This document shows, one piece after another, positions 62,160 through 64,000 of a DNA stretch of 64,000 nt. This DNA comes from Lucifuga dentata (Eukaryota > Chordata > Actinopteri > Ophidiiformes > Bythitidae). The translations under genes were made by a program, and so were the position numbers. Below the pieces are notes generated by a model, which was given only the letters and a program-made list of their open reading frames with translations, did not search any database and was not told the origin of the DNA. The DNA lies in assembly GCA_014773175.1 (NCBI GenBank), contig VXCM01000987.1, positions 62,001 through 126,000 on the forward strand, in the 5' to 3' direction. Numbering within the stretch: position 1 is the stretch's first letter; each line of letters opens with the position of its first letter.

Positions 62160-62960
62160 GCTTTCCTCTAAACATCATCAGATGCTTCTGTGAGGAGCTC
62201 ATCCTGTGTCACTGCTCGTCAGTTAGAGACATCATGGTTTACATGTCATGTTTACTTGACTGAGGAAACTGATAAGTCAATAACTCTCAGGGGACTGAGT
62301 CTGCTGATAATGTAAAAGAGTGGTAACGGTTTTGATTCCTCATTGGATAGTTTGTTTTTGGCCAGGAACTGGCCCCCGTCCTGGCGAAATCTGACCTGGC
62401 CATGGGGGTCAGCAGCTTGTCACAATTATCCTCAAGCTCCTCTAACTTCCTCAGTGCACATGACACAAAGAGCCGGTGTGTCCCGGCATGCCTGCTCTCT
62501 TTCAGGCCAATCAGGAGTGTTGCAGGAAGGGACGAATCCAGTTGGTAAAACCTTTATCGGCCCATCAGCACTGCTGTGTGACATGGAAAGACAGCCAGAC
62601 ATTCTTCTCACAGGAGATCAGCTCCTTGGCTCAGCCTGTGTTTAAGTGGGTCCTCTGCCACTTTGCTGTTGCTGATTGTAACCTATTTGGCAGCAGACAT
62701 GACACGGCAGCCTGGAGGAAGGAGAAGGTGGAGGCAGCAGGCAAATTCACTCCCTGTAAACTTCCTTGCAGTCAGTCTGGTTTTGAGAGCACTTCAATCA
62801 CCGTATTATTCACGGGGTTATTAAGAGTTTTCCCCGTGGCATCTCTCAGACAGACATTGTACATTTCTCTGACACACAGATTTCAACAGTGGGATCAGAC
62901 AAACTGTGACACAGTGACAGGACGTTTTCTGCCCACTTAGCCCGAGTCATTACTGCCCAC
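62160..62960. other. GC-richer complex block with long open frames, no gene recognised
   Basis: Composition is more balanced than the flanks and simple repeats are absent. Two plus-strand frames, 62343-62645 (100 codons) and 62476-62940 (154 codons), overlap in different phases. Both open at non-ATG codons. The longer has many Cys, Ser and Phe residues but no known pattern. Two long frames in different phases over one block fit a low density of stop trinucleotides better than coding. A short repeat, CTGCCCACTTAGC, occurs at both 62930 and 62952. Confidence 0.25.
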
Positions 62961-64000
62961 TTAGCGAAAGCAATTTAAAACACAAAGTAAGTCTGCACCA
63001 GCTGTTTTAATCTTCTGCATTTTTTCCAATAAATCAATGGTTTTACATTTTAAACAATGTAATAACCTAATATAATGTAAAGTATAGTAAATACATGACT
63101 GGTAGAACACTTAGATGCAACAAAATAAAGCCTAATAAAAATCAAAACAGCGCAGCCATATTTATGTTCCCATTCATAATATCTGCCATCACCACATTTT
63201 CTTTGCATGGTTTAGGGAAGAACCCATTAAATTTTAGTGCAGATCCGGAATCATATCCAGTCTTTTTTAAAATTCATGATTAAGATTGGGATATTTTTCA
63301 AATATTTTTGTCACTTTATTCAAAAGTAATAGACCAAAGTAAAATATATATAATATATATATTTCTGACTTTTTCATTACAAATATTCAGTTAAATCTTA
63401 TTGTTGTGGTTTCTTTCCCTTTAGGTTAGTATATCATTAAAACAAGAAACATTGCTTGTTGAGCATTGGTGGAGATATGCGCACTAATGAATTTGTTTAT
63501 TGAAATGTAGTCATTGCATAGACATCTATTCATATATCATTTCTTATACAACATATCAAGTCTGAATTTTAATAGACTGAAGAGTTATGGTGGGTGTCAC
63601 AAATAAGTATGGAAAATGTTGTATTGTTTAGGAGACGTCTGTGCTCTATGCTAATCTTACTGCTCGCCGATAATCAAATATCCTTCCGTGTTTCATCTTA
63701 CCTCGCGTATTCTTGCCAGTTTTGAAAATATGACTCAATTATATCCAGTAGTTATTTCTTTCCACTACATACCAATTCCATGAGGAACAATGATTTGTGG
63801 GGTCACTTTTGTCACCACAATGATATCTGTCTGTGGAATGTTTGCCACTTCATAGCTAATAATCTAACAAGAACTCAGTAGTCATTCTGTATTTCTGCAA
63901 ATTTTCTGTTAGGTGAAGTTTCACAGAAAGGACATAATTCACTGTCTGACAAGGCCATGAGTGTGTATGGCACAGCACTCATCATTCTTAATCAGTTTAA
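62961..64000. other. AT-rich noncoding stretch to window end
   Basis: A short TA-rich patch lies at about 63344-63362. No gene, RNA or element is recognised. Confidence 0.55.

Overview
The window looks like vertebrate, most probably teleost fish, nuclear DNA. It is AT-rich and dense in simple-sequence repeats. It carries small DNA transposons (MITEs) and degraded copies of a retroposon type common in fish. I find no bacterial-style gene organisation, operon, rRNA, tRNA or CRISPR array. Every open frame is short, none shows a domain I can name with confidence, and most overlap other frames or simple repeats. I read the window as a gene-poor region: either a gene desert or part of a very large intron. 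The species and neighbouring genes cannot be read from it.

Layout: 1-15 kb is mostly unique AT-rich DNA with GA/CT arrays at 3.3, 6.7 and 8.5 kb. Several blocks of more complex, less AT-biased sequence could be conserved noncoding elements, notably about 13.76-14.50 kb. At 15.5-16.1 kb sits the first of three copies of one MITE family, with a degraded MITE-like stretch near 17.2 kb. Three copies of another, unclassified repeat lie between 21.7 and 24.4 kb, followed by a compound TCTA/TA/GT locus. From 24.4 to 45.7 kb there is more unique sequence, several microsatellites, one retroposon copy (39.0 kb) and many one-base assembly gaps. At 45.7-46.8 kb a hAT-like MITE is split by the second copy of the 15.5 kb MITE family; the third copy is at 49.7-50.2 kb. 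From 50 to 64 kb there are further complex blocks, two weak exon candidates (54.8 and 57.2 kb), an inverted retroposon copy (58.6 kb) and a second hAT-like MITE (59.8 kb).

The best-supported biology is the 576-589 bp MITE family. It has long terminal inverted repeats and 4-bp target duplications (TTAA, TTAA, TTAT), and one insertion gives a relative age by nesting. The main technical point is that all 20 N characters are single-base gaps. Five are flanked by exact 61-65 bp direct duplications and others by matching homopolymers, so these duplications are very likely unmerged contig overlaps rather than real repeats. I found no convincing new gene system.
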